Source: Nymphaea colorata (Eukaryota > Streptophyta > Magnoliopsida > Nymphaeales > Nymphaeaceae). Taken from it: a stretch of DNA of 64,000 nucleotides. The notes below the pieces were generated by a model, which saw only the letters and a list, made by a program, of their open reading frames with translations, ran no database searches and was not told the DNA's origin. The stretch covers positions 7,601,886 through 7,665,885 of the forward strand of contig NC_045144.1 in NCBI RefSeq assembly GCF_008831285.2, in the 5' to 3' direction. Positions 48,473-60,100 of the stretch are shown here, in pieces; positions within the stretch are counted from its first letter, which is position 1, and every line of letters starts with the position of its first letter. The translations under genes were made by a program, and so were the position numbers.

Positions 48473-51400
48473 CTATCTCTCTCACACACACACACACACA
48501 ACACACACACACACATCAAATATATGGATGACTCAGCTGAATCATGCTAAAGCCCAGGTGATCAGCTGAGTTGTCCAATTTCATATCATTCATTTAAGTG
48601 ATTCAAATACTTCCCTTCGGGCATGTGGCCCTAAAATCCAGCAAACAACTTTGATTTCTTGGTTGCAAGTTCCAAGCAAACAAAATCAGCTACCAGAAAA
48701 ATTACCCACAGGTTTTTTGTATTACTTCAGTATTTCCAAAACACTCTCTTCCCCATTATACCGCCAACCTGATGCTTGCCCCATACCAACTCCAATTCCA
48801 ATGTTCAAGTGGCTGAAATCATGTGCACAGTGCACACATGTGTACGGGCCAGAACAGGCACAAGTGGCTGTATAAACGCATGGAAAAAGGGAAAAAAAAA
48901 AAGAAAACATGGAAAAAGGGGAAAAAAAAAAAAAACAGAGAGCAACAACATGCAGAACTTTCTGTTCTTATCTAATGCACTTGATACAATTTCCACAACA
49001 AAATGGACAGATAAAACTAGTTAAAATAGTTTATTACCTTTAAGAAGTTTCCATGACATCCTCTGGGAAATGTAATGTACAGAAATTCTTTCCAGCACCC
49101 GTCTAGTTGTTACCACAGCAGACTGAAGAAAGTAGAAACTTCACATCTTAACTTGAAGATGGTGAATCATGATTACATCAATAAACTCAGGAAAGAGCAG
49201 ATATGTTCCAGTTCTTGGTTACAAGAAGAAAGCAAGACAAATTTTACATAAAGGAAACAAAGGAAAGCTTTCCCATAAACTATGCTAAACAGAAGATGGA
49301 AACTAACAACAAGAATAACAACAATTCACAGACGAGCAAATTCCCAGAGCTGTTCCACATGCTCTGCAAAATGGAAATGGGAAAGCTCCAGTCCAAGTTG
49401 AGCCTGGACTACATAATACAAACTGAACCAAGATATGCACTCACTCTGCATTTTTAAATTTTCAGACTGATTTATCAAATAAGTAAAGTCATGCTACTGA
49501 AGAACACAATTGTGCAAACAGAAAAAAAAGGAAACAGAAGATATGGAGATCACCTCGCGAAAGATTTGTTTCACTGACTTCTTCAAGGGAGTGACGAGAT
49601 CAACACGCTCGTCTTCTGCATCTGATGGAAAATCTTCATCATCTTCTTCCAAGTGTGAACGAGGTTCCAAAAGTGGAAGATAAAACATCAAAAGTGCCCT
49701 TATGGTTGTCATGGTAAGAGCCTTTAGTCCAAAAGCTGAAAATAGGGGCTTCAGCTCTATTGGGTATTCCTTCAATCTGTAACTACTTGCTTCATTGTAG
49801 AATATACTCTCAGAACCTTTATGTAGATTAGAAATGTAATCATCACCCCATACAGCAGCACCAGCATCACAATAGGCAATATGACTGCAAATAGGGAAAT
49901 AAGTTAGCCAATAAATGTACTTCATTTACAGACAAACACTAAAATTTCCAAGTGAATCCATACAGCATGTTAACAAGCAACAATGCATGGTCAGAAAGTA
50001 CTACAGAATCAGCACGGCACCTTGTAAGACAGTATTATGGGAATGGATATGCAATTATTTGAAGAAAGTTCCAGTACCCATGAGCAGTAGTTACTATGTT
50101 GTCTAGGGTGGAGCAAAAAATAATTACCAACATAGGCAGAAGAAGTGGTCTGTGATTTGGCCAGACGATGCATCTATGCATGGAAGAAGAGACTATATGT
50201 CACCCTTTTATTTCTTGCCAGGTGACAAGAAATCTAAAGGCTGTGCTTGTGAATGTGGTGAAAGAAGAATCATCTCTGTCACTTAGGAAATAATAAGATG
50301 GAGTTATTGCTAAGGCCCTCTATGATGAGAGGATGGTAACCTTTTCCAGAAGTAATATGGAATTCCTGTGGCTGATGGTTCTTTTGAGGACAGAGAGTGG
50401 AAAGGATGAAAAGAAATCCTTAAATATGCTCCTCTTGATAGCAAACTTTTGCTAGAGTGCTCAAGTCAAGATACTGTAATTCAGTTTTAAAAAGCCATGG
50501 AATGTAAGGACAAGAATGACTTGATCCTAATAGACATTCTATTGACAGCATATAGTTATTGGGCACTACATGCGAGGCACTTATAGTGCAATTGCAACAG
50601 TATAGTGATCACCCTTATCAAATTAGCAGGGTCGTCTGTGAAAATCATATTGGAAACTGTGCAGCCAAAATTGGTAATACATCAGCTAAATTGCTGATTG
50701 TAGCACGACACAACTTCAGCACATTTACCAAATGCAACGTTTAAAGCAAAAACCATACAAACTCATGGATTCATGGGGCAAATTTGAGCAATTTTGTGTG
50801 TAGGAATCACATTGTGTGTAAAGAGATAAAAGGAAAAGGTGATCTTTATGAGGTACTGAATATGGATGAAGAGAGAGAGGCTTGAGTAATGACGAACACA
50901 GAGAGAGAGAGAGAGAGAGAGTCATCACAGAGAGAGAGAGAGAGAGAGGCGTTTTATTATATAAGTTTACATTAAAATGAAATTGTATTAGACATGAGAA
51001 AAATTGATGGTAGAAGTTAAGTAAGAAACAGAAAGAGAAAGACCATGAGAGAGGTTATCAAGGTGATGCTCAAATTGGAGTTAATGAAAATAATACATCT
51101 ATAATTTTCATAATCAAATAAAAATAATTTCAAAATCTAGCTCAGGTGTATATTCGAATTTCATTTATTTATATTTTTAATTAATCAGAATTTGTGATTC
51201 TCTTTTATATATAGAGAGATCAGTAGACGGACAACTAATGACAATTCTTCATGAGTTGATTATTATGATTTGCTAGATACTCATATGCCAAATTTAGTTA
51301 ATCTTTCCGATTCACTAGTTTAAGCATTTCCAAGGACGAGCTTGGCAAATACGGATGGAAGGATAAATCACCTGAGTGGATGCCAGACACTGACACTGTC

Positions 51401-52304
51401 TAACTGTTCAAGTTATTTTTTGTCAAAGAAACAATCCACACGTTTATCAAGGAGAGAGAAGATGCATGTATGACTTCGAAGCTTTCCTGATTCAATGCAT
51501 TGAAATTTTCATATCAAGGTGTTCAAGAGTCCGAGAGATTATGGAACACTGGATTCCTTAAAAAGATTACATGGTTGCGCTTCTCGACAATTTAAAGAGC
51601 GTCAAAAGCAACCGAGTTTATCAAAACAACATTTTATCTATGAACAATTACGATCTCGGTGAAGTTTCTGACTTTCCAAATTCCTCATTTCGATTTCCAT
51701 TCTCATCTCAAACATACCTGCCTGCATTATTAAGCATTCGTGTCACCTAAAGAAAGACAAAAGAAAAGCTACAATAGGCCAACCATATCTTTAACTTAGC
51801 AACCAAGGAAATTAATCAAATTTAACAACCAATTGACGCTAATCAAATAAAACAGGAAATATTAGAACTGAGAAGCACATTTCTCTTGCAACGGATCAAA
51901 TTAAACGCCCGTAAAGACAAAGGCAAAGCTACAATAGGCTATTCATATCGTTAACTTAGCAACCACGAAAACTAATCAAATTTAATAACAAATTGAAGCT
52001 AACCAAATAAAACAGGAAATATTAGAACTGTGAAGCACATTCATCTTGCAACGGATCAAATTAAACGAAGATAACGCTTCCCATAACGTAAACACAAACA
52101 AAAATACAAGGAAAACAAAAGGAGAAAAGAATAAGCCGACCTAAAAAGAAACCTAGATGCGAAAGGTCGAGATGCAGCGACGGATGCAGCAGCAGCGGAG
52201 GCAGCGACAACGGATGAGAAGAAATTGGAGGAATGAAAGACGGAAGAATTAGAGAGGGCCGGTTTCTTCCTCAGGAGCTCGATTAGGAGAGAAATTCCAG
52301 CCAT
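44570..52304 (-). CDS. Tim17/Tim22/Tim23-family-like organelle membrane protein (6 exons)
   Basis: Minus-strand exons are 52304-52141 (or -52153), 49884-49554, 49122-49038, 47538-47452, 47370-47137 and 44646-44570, with stop TAG at 44572-44570. All junction phases agree, giving about 325 residues. It starts MAGISLLIELLRKKP and has an Ala/Ser-rich, Arg-containing region to about residue 52 that could target an organelle. Then come AYCDAGAAVWGDDYIS, EYPIELKPLFSAFGLKAL, a short acidic stretch, TTRRVLERISVHYISQRM, KRKAGRGMPTLVFFHSV and ASWLVQVGIDIYRCIS. The Gly/Ala-rich C-terminal segment SIGAGLGATIFSPSAGQWIG runs on into CAVGDLAGPFIVAICIDRF. I recall this as the plant family of Arabidopsis At5g51150, annotated Tim17-like; the match is from memory. 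The protein may sit in the plastid envelope or mitochondrial inner membrane; the sequence does not decide which. Confidence 0.85.
44775..44870 (+). mobile_element. Possible SINE head in intron 5 of the Tim17-like gene
   Basis: 'gtgggtttgaacacc' at about 44834 resembles a pol III B box, with 'tcatagctccctaacttagg' about 55 bases upstream in the place of an A box. No target duplication was seen. Confidence 0.3.
46390..46449. repeat. (CT)n microsatellite
   Basis: About 60 bases of CT repeat with two CTAT interruptions, in intron 5 of the Tim17-like gene. Confidence 0.95.
48070..48290. repeat. About 76-bp tandem duplication embedded in AT/TG/CA repeats
   Basis: 'ttagaatttcaataactactg' through 'tagttgtgaag(t/g)gtgtg' occurs at about 48101 and again at about 48177, each unit flanked by AT repeats. 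A long CA run follows to about 48290. It lies in intron 3 of the Tim17-like gene. Confidence 0.85.
48435..48514. repeat. (CT)n-(CTAT)n-(CA)n microsatellite
   Basis: CT repeat, then about six CTAT units, then a CA run, in intron 3 of the Tim17-like gene. Confidence 0.9.
51748..52067. repeat. 160-bp tandem duplication in intron 1 of the Tim17-like gene
   Basis: Two copies with an offset of exactly 160 bases ('aaagctacaatagg' at 51766 and 51926; 'acggatcaaattaaacg' near both ends) differ by scattered substitutions. The second copy ends about 75 bases from the exon 1 donor. Confidence 0.9.
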
Positions 52305-53227
52305 TTTTACCGTCCAAATATATGAAAAAGAAGAGGCACAACGGGAAGCCGGATTCAGACAGAAGGCCTCTCGCTCACATCACTCCGATGGGAACAAAGA
52401 GAACGGCAGTGAGATCCCCTCTCATCCTGGTTCCACGCCGATCCAATGCTACCAAAAAGGACCAATTCGCCGGAAATCAGGCAGCCGTTCCGGCCGTCGG
52501 TGCGGATTCTCCGGCGGGAGCTGAAGGGGTCATGTAGAGTGGAAGAACCGAACCAGCTTTGCCTTTTAACGGGACCGTGGAGAAATCACCCAGACTGCCC
52601 ATTCTTCTCATTCCTTTCAGTTTTCACCATCGAAGAGGGTCGGTTCCTTGATCCATTTGATTTTGTCTCCTCTACCCACATCCATTTGCACCGTATAATT
52701 TTTTTGTTGGTTTCCCAAATAAAATTAAAAAAAAAAAAACAAAACTCTATGGACACAAAAATGCAAAACTTTGTTGTGATCTGATTAAGAACAATATTTA
52801 AATGGCTTAGTTCATAAAATATGTTGGCTAATTCATATAAAAGCCACATTATGACTTGTTTGAGGGTTTACAAGTATATATAAAATCATTTGCCAAAGTT
52901 AAATACAAATCTTCATTCATTTTTTAAAAAATAGAGGGTCCAACTTAGTCGATCCGAGTGGCTTAATTATATGTATATAGTATTCCACAGCACATTGCTC
53001 TGCATCCTAATTTCTGAAAAATTGTTTTATTGCACCAAGTGACGCAAGTTTCTTGGTCTCCCTAATTAGTTCATTATGATTCAGGTTTCTATAGTTCTTT
53101 GCCCAAAAAAAATCAAAGAAAAACTCGGCATTGAAAGGTAACAATAATATACTTCATGTCAAATTTTCATGTAAATATAGTCATAACATGATAATTTTTC
53201 AACAAAATAATAATAATAAGAAGTACA

Positions 53228-53340
53228 TAACATAGTTGGTTGGCCAGGAAGAGGGCACCTAGAAGGCACATCGCCGATTCGATTCTCATGTGAGCTACTT
53301 TCTTGAACTAAGTGAAATTGCGACATTTTAGTTGAAAGGT
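53228..53340 (+). mobile_element. tRNA-derived SINE head
   Basis: 'tagttggttggccaggaagagg' (A-box-like) is followed by 'gccgattcgattctcatgtg' (B-box-like 'gattcgattctc') about 40 bases later, the normal tRNA spacing. The 3' limit is not defined. Confidence 0.5.
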
Positions 53341-55319
53341 GTAATAGACTTTACCCAGATCCCAACATAGTCTATGATCCGAGAGACAGAGGCAGAGTGG
53401 GTTGTTAAATCTCTTGCACTCTCCAAAGAATATATGATGATAAAACTACAGAAACATGAAATGATATTTAAAAAAATTGATTTGGTAATGGGGCTGATGA
53501 TATTTTAGAAACTGAGAATTTGATTGTACATTGTAATATTTCTGTTTTTTGCATTATGTGAAGGCTTTATAAGTCGAGAGTAAAAAGTAGTTGTCTGAGG
53601 TGCACTGGTGCACGCTCTTTCTATTTATCACACAAATATCACCACAAGAATACTAGATGAAATGAGAATTTCCGTGTCATTATCACCTTATGCATTTTTT
53701 TTTCGGAAGATGCTTAAGCTTTCAATTGCCATAACTGACATACGATATCCGTCCTCCTTGAAGTTATTATTTCTCATTCGTTATGGTCTTCTATCCTAAA
53801 CCACTGTGTTATCTTTGTTGCAGCATTGAAAAAAATTGCCAAATATAAGTGTGTGTGTTTGATATTTTGTTGCACTGATCTAATCTAAGGTGCTGTATTT
53901 TTGAATCTCAAACATAGAACTTGAAGAAATCTAGTCTAAAATCTTCGCAAGAGTTTAATCTCACAAATGAACGAGTAGCATAAACTGGATCTTGTGTGCC
54001 ATCAAAATTTTAAACCTCTGATTTTCCTTTGATAGAAAAGAATCTACTAATGGCTAAAGTACAAGAAAGAAAACTATAAAGATGACAAAAAGGAGGACCG
54101 TTGTGATCTAGGAAAGGAATCCCACTAAGCTTTAACAATAGAGAACCCTAATTTTTTTAAGCACTGTGCGATATGTTAGGTATAAAAGAAACTGGTAAGT
54201 GCTAGACACTTAGACGGTAAAACAGATAAATAACAATTTCAGCAAATGATCTTTTTCAGATTAGTGGTTGAAAGAAAAACAAAAAGAAAAAGGTGATGAT
54301 GCACTTTCTTCATCTAACATTAGTTGATACATTTTTCTTATTGTTTTTCTCTCTCATTCCTGGCTCTAGAAAAGGACTGATATTGATTTTTATCTATCTA
54401 ACATCTAAGTGCCTAGTATATATATATATATATATCTCCTTCTTTATATCTTTATAGGTATAAAGAAGGAGAGAGAACACACATATATATAATCATTGAA
54501 ATCAGTTTCTGCGGCTAAATAATTAAAATCTGTCACTAAAATGACCACAAACCCTTGCTAAAAGCGCTATAGAACGTTGCATATCAGACCGTTGTAACCA
54601 TTCAATGCAAATGTTAAGATACTGAGAGCTACATGAAATTTATATGACAACTAATGTCATACATAAGGCGTGTATTCTATGATTCACTCCGTTACCTAAT
54701 GCAACTCACGGTTCACCTTCCATACCGCACCTTTTACAGTACATATTAGGTGTGACTCATGTCACACCTTGAGAACATTAAAATGTGTCAATTTTTTAGC
54801 GTAAAGTTGCATATATAAATGTATTAATTAAGAATGAATATTATGTTCGACCCGACAGATACTTCTACATTCAAAGTAAAAATGAAAATTAAGAGCGAAT
54901 TCATGCATTAAAAGGATATCTTTCCCTTATAAACTTCTACGTTTATTCCCAAAAGTGAAAAATAAAAGTTCAAATTCTGTCACTATAAGTTGCTTAAAGA
55001 CTCCAAACTAGCAACCTAATTAGATAAAAAGAAGGTAATTTAAGTTGTCAATTTTCATTTTTTCTAAGGAAAGTGTATATTTTAGGTAACATATATCGGT
55101 AATTCTTTTAATTCTCACAATTCTTTTTTTTTCTTACAGAGTGTTTTTCCTTTTCTTTTAAAATTGTGCATTTTTAGTACCCTAATCCTTAGGACTCATG
55201 CACCTTTATATAAGTAGCAAGTTATCTATCCAAAATGAAGCAAGCTGATTTTTTGTGTGAGTTAACCATTTTTGTTGTTTACTTAGGGGAAACCTCCTTT
55301 GGCATAAAACGTACAAGGT

Positions 55320-55510
55320 CATACACTTATATCCAAGCTTTGGGGCCTGTGTAGACCTATGGTACATCCATCAACTCGAGCGCCATGTTTGCTACTATTT
55401 GCAGCTCAGAGGAATAAGAAATCAGAACGTGAGTGTTCATGAGATTTGAACCTTGAACTCTTTGGATGTGACCCCCTTTGCTGCCCGGTTGTGCTACGGC
55501 CCTTGAGGCT
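55320..55510 (-). mobile_element. tRNA-derived SINE on the minus strand
   Basis: Read on the minus strand: 'gtagcacaaccgggcag' (A-box-like, about 55497-55481), then 'aaggttcaaatctcat' (B box, about 55455-55440). Past the B box it contains 'gttgatggatgtaccatagg', which has a related segment near 9.0 kb, so this family has at least two copies in the window. The ends are approximate. Confidence 0.55.
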
Positions 55511-57132
55511 TGGGTGAGTTAGTTTACACCTCATATTAAAAGTCATTTTTCCACTATCAATGGGGGTAATGGAAGACTTCTTAGGTTTATCCAAATTCCA
55601 TAATAATTTGTTTCAGACAAAGAACAAAAATGCATGTTAGGTCTTTGAAAGAGTTCAAATCATTTGGATAATAATCAGTTGATATGTAGAATAATTGATT
55701 TATTGCTGTACAGAAAAGAGCGATATTGTCAATTAACATAATTGATGAGGATAATTTTAAACTCCATATTTAACTGTTCTATACTCTTGAATTCATTTTA
55801 TCATCAATCACTACTTCTGTCTTGTTTATTTCACAAAAAAAGAAGCTCAGTTTGCGAGAACCCCATAACTAGAGCCCTCACCTCCACGGCTATGTGCTTT
55901 GGTTCACAGAGAGCACTAACAACCACAGAGTTTGAACTGCAACTGTCTATCAAACAGTTGAGGCCGGCTCTATAAGCCAACCCTCTCAATCCAATTCTAA
56001 TGCATGGGTTTTGTAGAGGTGAAAATCAATTACTCGAGTTTCACCAAAACTGAGCGATGGATCTCCTCCAGGTTTAAGCCTTATTAGAAGGTCAACCTCT
56101 ATGACTTAAGACTAATAATTGAGGTTTAACATTTTAATGGTAGTGATTCCCTTTTATGTCTAACAGCCTAGAGGTTGACGTCAAAAATTAAGTGCTTTGG
56201 CTGTATCAGATTTTTCGAGTTTAAAAAGTAGCACCTTGAGCCTTTGGCTTATAAAACTATCTATGGGATTAACATATTTTGAAGACAGATAGTAGTATTG
56301 ATTCCGAAGCCTTTATGCAAGAAGCAAGCATCTATAAGAATAAATTAATTTAGAGAAAAATCATAAGCTACACATGAGTTGATCCGACCAGTGAGAGATT
56401 AGGAGAGAGAGATAGAGAGATGTTATAGTGCCCCCAGAGAATTCCGCCAATATCATGAAAACCACAGCTAGATGCTATATTTTGATAATCAAACCTTGCG
56501 TTGCCATTGACCGTGTTCTATTTACAAGATGACAATGTCATCTTGGGTATGAAAACCTTAGCCTTACAAATTGCCACATCAACAACTGTTGATTCTTCTT
56601 TGTCGATTATTCATGACCTGAAGACACCCATATGTCAAAATTACATACTGAAAATTTGTCCCCTCACCACCACACACCAACCCCCCTTTCTCTCTCAAGA
56701 TGTATGCAAATCATGTCCTTCATAAGGTTTGATAAAGAAAAGCCTTTACTATCTATGGAAAAATGTATTAAGTGCACCTGACCATCACATCATTACCGAT
56801 CCATGTGCATGCGTCGAATGAATACCATTTGCTAAAATCCAGGTCTTTCATCATGTTTTTTATAGAGAACATCATCTGTTAAGATTTATCTTTGGTTTCA
56901 ACGAAGGAAATCCCACAGTGAAATCATATTTATGATAAGCCAGTTCTTTGAACATGAGGACGTTTGAGCTAAATTTACACATTATAGGGGGCGGACAAAC
57001 ATATCCATCCATCCGCTGACCCCTTTTAGAATGTTGTAGCTACACTGTACACGACATAGAAACGCCTAATCTAACCGGCCGTGGTAACCAATCTCAACCC
57101 ACTATTTACACAGTCCTAAATTCAGACTGCCC

Positions 57133-60100
57133 TCATGAACTCACATTAACTGCTACCAACAAATTACTCCCAACCTCACCATCAGTTAGTTTGTCCTCTT
57201 CCAACCTCAGAGTCTTCTCTTCATCATCCCCATCATCATCCTCATTGTCATTGTCATCATATTTATCAACGTCATTAGCATCATCATTATCACCTTCCTG
57301 TTCACCACCCTTGCTACCATCATCACTGCTGCATCCTGTGCCATCTTTTCCCTTTCCACAGTTAGAATGTCCAGCGTCGCAGGTTTCATTGTGAAATTTC
57401 ATCATCTGGTCAGGTGATGCATGCTCGCTTATGTCTTCCTGCTTTACACCATCCTGCAGGCAATCGCGTTCTGAAGGGTTGGCTGAGCATGCAAGCTCAC
57501 CGCCCATCTTAGCAACTGCATCTTTGGCTGCACCTGCAAACGGTGACGGCTCAGGTGACTGCGCTGTGGGGTCTCTGCCCAACAGTCTGCAGCCCCCAGA
57601 ATCAGCTTTCTTTTCGTCTGCCTCAGAGCATGCAGAAAGCTTTGTGCCTGGGCTGATAGCAGATATGAGAGACAATACATCTGGTTTTGCCTTGATATCC
57701 ACCCATTGGTTGCCAGCCCAATCCTTGGAAGTCCTGAGGTTTTCCTTACCAAAGACTGAGAAATCATCTTCACCTACAACTCAATACATGCTCCAGAATA
57801 AGACTTGCTATAAGATATAGAAAAAATCATAGAGAACATCACCAGTTACTGAAAAATTTATAACAGCAAAAAGAAAATCAAGACCTGTGTTTGTCTGCTT
57901 TCTTAGAGTTGTATGAGATAAAATACTACAAGGTAAAATCAACAACTGAAAAAAAATATATATAGTGCAGTTATAAGGTATAGATTATAAGTTTGAAAGG
58001 ACTTGATGTTTCACAACTGATTGATACATGTCTTGATATTTTGTAAGCGTTCAAGGAGGCTTTCAAATTGAACTTAGAGACCAATTACAACAGGGCTAGT
58101 GATGCAAAATGTTTGGACCAAGGACAGCTAAATATTCTGGAGGTCGGTACATAGTTGTTACAGCCTGATTAGAAAGCCAGATCTTGTCATTGTTTGATAC
58201 CTGTCTGATATTTCATAGTGTTTAAGGACATTTTCAAATTAAATTTAAAGACCAATGATGACATGACTAGCGACGGACAAGGTTGGACCCATGACAGCTA
58301 AATATACTGAAGGTGTTGTACAGGTGGATATAGTACAAGAACTGACAAAACACTCTGGACTCATTTGACTCGGATGTCGCCTAACAAGCATTCGTGGAGG
58401 ATGACTTTTAACAGACCACTTTACACAAACCAAGAAAAAATCCAATGCAATAAAAAATATGTTTGAGGAATGAATGAGAAGCCATTCAGATGGAGAACTT
58501 ACCAGGGAAGTAAACCTGCACACCACTTCCACAGTTGTCAATGGAAGTGACAACTCCTTCCCACCATCCGTCATTCCACCAGGCATCAACAGGTGCACCT
58601 ATAACAATGTGAGGCTGAGATGAGCTAGCTGTTGGAGGACAAGGTCGAACAGTAAGGCGTCCTGAAAACCTCATTCCCAGCTTGTCAGGAGCAGCAATCC
58701 TGAAGGCTGGGATCCATTCCTGCATGGGTGATAGAGAAAGTAAACACCTTACACAGGAGACGTTCTGTTTTTCACATGGACATTTAAGAAATAAAGAATA
58801 AAGCTTGCACATCTATATTGCAGACAGAAAAATCAGAGCACCACAGAAAGATGCTTGTCTTCAAATTCTGTAATGACCAACATATCTAAATTCTAATTTC
58901 CCGCAGTAGTAAACAGTTTTCATTAGGGAAACCATCATGAAGTTCCAGCCTAACAAGAAAGCACTGCAGGCACAAACAAACACACAAGCACATGTGCACC
59001 AAACAGACAGAGCACCCCCTCTCCAGCAAGCACCCTCATGTTCAGCTGGTATCTTAGGCAAGACATACTGAGTTCTCTCCCCTTTCAAAGTCAAATTAAC
59101 TGTTCTACCCCTTTGGCTTTAGCAATCTGCCCACGATTAAAACCAAGGCTAGCAAAAAGGAAAAAAGACAGAGAAAACATCTAGCACAATATTTTAGCTC
59201 CCTAAACTTTTAGTCTCAAACATCCAAAGTACATAATGAACTTGAGGTACTGAACTTTATAATTCTTTGGGCTTGCTCAGGCAGTCAACAGTGAAATCTT
59301 TGTGGAACCAAATGAAAGATATGATCTAATATGCTTTATGGAATCAGTTAATGCCACTGACACGCCCCAATTAATATAATTAAGGCACTGCAGAAAACAG
59401 TGGGCTGGCATTCGGACAAAGCAGAAGCATTTATAGAAGAAAAACCATTGAGCAAGTATGTCATTTGAGATCTAAAATATAAAACTCAACTAAAGAAGAA
59501 ATTATCAAATAACAATTCAATATCAAGAAATTATGCTAGGTAGACAATAAACTAGATTGTGTTTAAAGCCACGTGCTCAATGCTTTGTAGGCATTAATTC
59601 TCATTTCTTTGTGAACGCATACATAGAGAATTAACATGGAATTGGATTACAAGAAGAATACTTTACGTACTCTTTGATAACCTTCCTAGTAAACCGCCTA
59701 CAGAAGTGTTTTATGGCAACATCCTGCACCAGCCACATCTGTGAGCTTGAGCTAGGTATCACGTACTTTTCAGAAAGGGCACCTGAATCCACAGGTCTCG
59801 AGTACGAACATGATGCCAGCAACTGGCAATTTGCTTTTCTTTCTTTCTTGTTGAACCATTGATAGAATCATAGTTTGTCAATTGTTAATTGTCAATTCTA
59901 TTGTGTATATATACATATACATATATGCATAGTGAAATTATGAATCTATGGTATTCTTTGGTATTTCAAAATTATTGTAATACGTTATGATAGTTATTAT
60001 GCTTCTAAGTTTAAATAATGATATTTTATATCATTTGCATGTTTCTGGAATCATCTCTTTTTTGGTCAAATTTTTACATCATATTTATGAGAATATTAGA

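Larger units (their letters stand above)
52305..57132. other. Intergenic: Tim17-like promoter, repeats, no gene seen
   Basis: The first few hundred bases after 52304 should hold the 5' UTR and promoter of the minus-strand Tim17-like gene; ORFs on the plus strand here are GC-rich leader or promoter shadows. The rest is AT-rich with two SINE heads (separate entries) and an AT run at 54418-54435. No exon is supported. Confidence 0.5.

Noticed and set aside
52322-52784. Plus-strand ORFs next to the Tim17-like start
   Set aside because: They lie in the expected promoter and 5' leader of the minus-strand gene and show low-complexity composition only.
57191-57820. Plus-strand Ser-rich ORFs of 67 and 129 codons
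   Set aside because: Antisense shadows of the acidic last exon of the Agenet/BAH gene.
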